Shown here piece by piece: positions 32,189-33,651 of a DNA stretch of 33,651 nucleotides. The notes beneath the pieces were generated by a model. The model saw nothing but the letters and a program-made list of their open reading frames with translations. It made no database searches and was not told the origin of the DNA. Within the stretch, counting starts at the first letter, position 1. Each line of letters starts with the position of its first letter. The translations under genes and the position numbers were made by a program. Origin of the DNA: CAILUG01 sp038125665 (GTDB lineage: Bacteria > Pseudomonadota > Gammaproteobacteria > Pseudomonadales > Pseudohongiellaceae); assembly GCA_038125665.1 (NCBI GenBank), contig JAYPEI010000021.1, forward strand, positions 1 to 33,651, given 5' to 3'.

Positions 32189-33643
32189 TTACCAGCGCCA
32201 AAAGGCAGGTGTGAAAATAATAATAACAGTCAAATATTCCAATCGACCAAGAAGCATGGCAAAGCCTAGTGTAATTTTAGCTGTATCATTGAGTGAGGAA
32301 TAATTGCCTACCGGGCCGATGATGTCTCCAAAGCCAGGGCCAACATTCATTAGGGCACTGAGGCTTCCTGTGAGACTCGTTATCGGATCTAAGCCACTTA
32401 GGGACAATAAAGAAGCGCACACACATAATGCAACGATTACTGAACAAAAAAATGCTAGAGAGCCTAATAGAATGTCTTCTTGTACTGATCGACCATTATA
32501 TTGTTTTGCATGTCTTGCCTGAGGATGTAAGGCACTAATCATATTCGCATGCATAAATATAAAAAGTAGGTGATATCGGAATAATTTCACGCCTCCTGAA
32601 GTCGATCCTGATGCTCCGCCACTAAACATCAAAAAACATAGAATCATCACAGCAAAACCTCCCCACTGCGAATAATCTTCACTAGCAAATCCAGTAGTTG
32701 TAGCGATAGAAACAACATTAAAAAATGAACTCTCTAAGAGACTTATCCAAGATCTTGCTGTTTCGTTGTTTGAATAATATCGCCAAAAAGCAATGAGAAT
32801 TGCAGAGCCTAAACACATCAATAAAAGATGTTGAACTTGTCTGTCATGAAGAAAATTAAAATGCTTTTTCTCAAGGCTAAGCACTAAGGATAGAAAAGGG
32901 GAGGCTCCTAGGATCATGAAGATAGTTGCAATCAACTGCAAACTGTCACTATGGAAGTGTGAGAAAGAATCATTCCAAGTGGAGAAACCACCAGTGCTTA
33001 CTGTAGCCATCATATGATTAAACGCAACAAACCAAGTCATCCCGCCTAGCCAGAAGCTCAAATAACATAGAGCTGAAATTAGAAGATAGGCAACCATGAT
33101 CATAGTCGCCAGGCGGGAAACCTTGCCAACCTCTAGTTGACTCCATTCTGAGAACTCACTGCGAAATAGTCTCATCCCACCACCACGTAATGAGGGGAGC
33201 ACAGCAACAGCTACAAGAATGATACCAATACCACCGAACCACTGTGTCATAGATCGCCAGAGTAGTAAATTAGGAGGTAGGCTTTCTACATCATTGAAAA
33301 TTGAAGATCCAGTGGTAGTGAGTCCTGAGATTGTTTCAAAAAATGCATTCACAACACCAGGGTTATGGTCCGAGAATAGATAGGGAAGCATCCCAGTGAT
33401 AGTGAGAAGCAACCAATTTAGTGTGGTAGCCAGGAATAATGCACGGGGCTGTAGCTGGGTAATTTTGGGTTTGGAGATAAAATATAGAAAAGCACTTAAA
33501 GTAACACAAATGGAGGCTGATGAAATAAATGGCCACGACTGATGCCAGTTTTGACTGCCTATTGCCGCAGTAATCAACATACTTACCGACCATATCAGTA
33601 AGCTGAATACTGCAATTTTGAAGGCTGGTAGTAATAATTTCAT
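32189..33643 (-). CDS. trkH: TrkH-type potassium uptake channel protein
   Basis: The product is 484 residues, the full TrkH length. The four selectivity-filter repeats are recognisable: SGLTTTGSSIF, MATVSTGGFST, SIATTTGFAS and SALMNVGPGFGDI, each with the Gly that lines the potassium pore. GGIGIILVAVAVLPSLRGGG and FSGGASGSTSGGVKLFRYH, the latter in the gating loop, are also conserved. It is the membrane subunit of the Trk system, moving potassium into the cell under control of the cytoplasmic TrkA protein. TrkA is not in the window and could lie just beyond the right edge. The ATG at 33643 is 8 bases from the edge, so the ribosome binding site and promoter cannot be judged. The KdpD-like kinase begins within 30 bases of its stop. 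Confidence 0.95.
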   Translation of the reverse strand: MKLLLPAFKIAVFSLLIWSVSMLITAAIGSQNWHQSWPFISSASICVTLSAFLYFISKPKITQLQPRALFLATTLNWLLLTITGMLPYLFSDHNPGVVNAFFETISGLTTTGSSIFNDVESLPPNLLLWRSMTQWFGGIGIILVAVAVLPSLRGGGMRLFRSEFSEWSQLEVGKVSRLATMIMVAYLLISALCYLSFWLGGMTWFVAFNHMMATVSTGGFSTWNDSFSHFHSDSLQLIATIFMILGASPFLSLVLSLEKKHFNFLHDRQVQHLLLMCLGSAILIAFWRYYSNNETARSWISLLESSFFNVVSIATTTGFASEDYSQWGGFAVMILCFLMFSGGASGSTSGGVKLFRYHLLFIFMHANMISALHPQARHAKQYNGRSVQEDILLGSLAFFCSVIVALCVCASLLSLSGLDPITSLTGSLSALMNVGPGFGDIIGPVGNYSSLNDTAKITLGFAMLLGRLEYLTVIIIFTPAFWRW

Positions 33644-33651
33644 AAGCGAAC

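Noticed and set aside
1..33651. CRISPR array, prophage, defence island or insertion sequence
   Set aside because: No spaced direct repeats, cas, transposase, integrase, restriction or toxin-antitoxin genes were seen on either strand.

Overview
This is an AT-leaning stretch of a gammaproteobacterial chromosome, most likely from a free-living marine lineage. That is inferred from the gene families: a sodium-pumping oxaloacetate decarboxylase, TrkH, a TctABC importer, TrmO very close to the enterobacterial protein, a flagellin with a FliA-type promoter, and DUF6152-type periplasmic proteins. About 29 complete protein genes, one 5'-truncated gene and one tRNA can be supported. There is no rRNA, CRISPR array, transposase or integrase, and no sign of a prophage.

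Layout. Positions 1-240 hold the 3' end of an unrecognised gene closed by a clear intrinsic terminator, followed by a small membrane-anchored protein (531-1016) and an ABM-type monooxygenase (minus strand). From 1808 to 8044 there is an uncharacterised periplasmic/redox block. On the plus strand, a MauG/peroxidase-like di-heme cytochrome c is translationally coupled to an OmpA-domain protein. On the minus strand, facing it, lies a four-gene run: SnoaL-like protein, NmrA-like reductase, secreted alpha/beta hydrolase and DUF6152 protein. A two-domain rhodanese (8193-9068) has a possible 11-codon leader peptide just upstream. Positions 9212-13583 (minus) are a tight operon in which a ModF-like double-ATPase gene precedes tctB, tctA and tctC.

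Divergent from it is an RND efflux pair (13673-17887). Next come an orphan flagellin (minus, TTG start, sigma-28 promoter), tRNA-Arg(ACG) (minus), a MATE pump with a GyrI-like protein (plus), a lipoprotein cyclophilin (minus) and an EmrAB-like export pair (plus). The oadGAB operon (25309-28626, plus) encodes a biotin-dependent sodium pump. It converges with a compact minus-strand run at 28630-33643, transcribed in the order trkH, KdpD-like kinase, KdpE-like regulator, trmO, tauE/safE-like.

How the genes may work together. Three different drug-efflux systems (RND, MATE, MFS/HlyD) lie within 12 kb, none with an outer-membrane channel gene, so they would rely on a TolC encoded elsewhere. Sodium and potassium physiology is represented by OadGAB and TrkH, with a shortened KdpD-like sensor apparently attached to TrkH instead of a KdpFABC pump. 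The least familiar parts are the cytochrome/OmpA pair with the opposing DUF6152 cluster, and the ModF-like ATPase heading a tripartite tricarboxylate transporter operon. No part of the window is clearly a new defence or mobile system.
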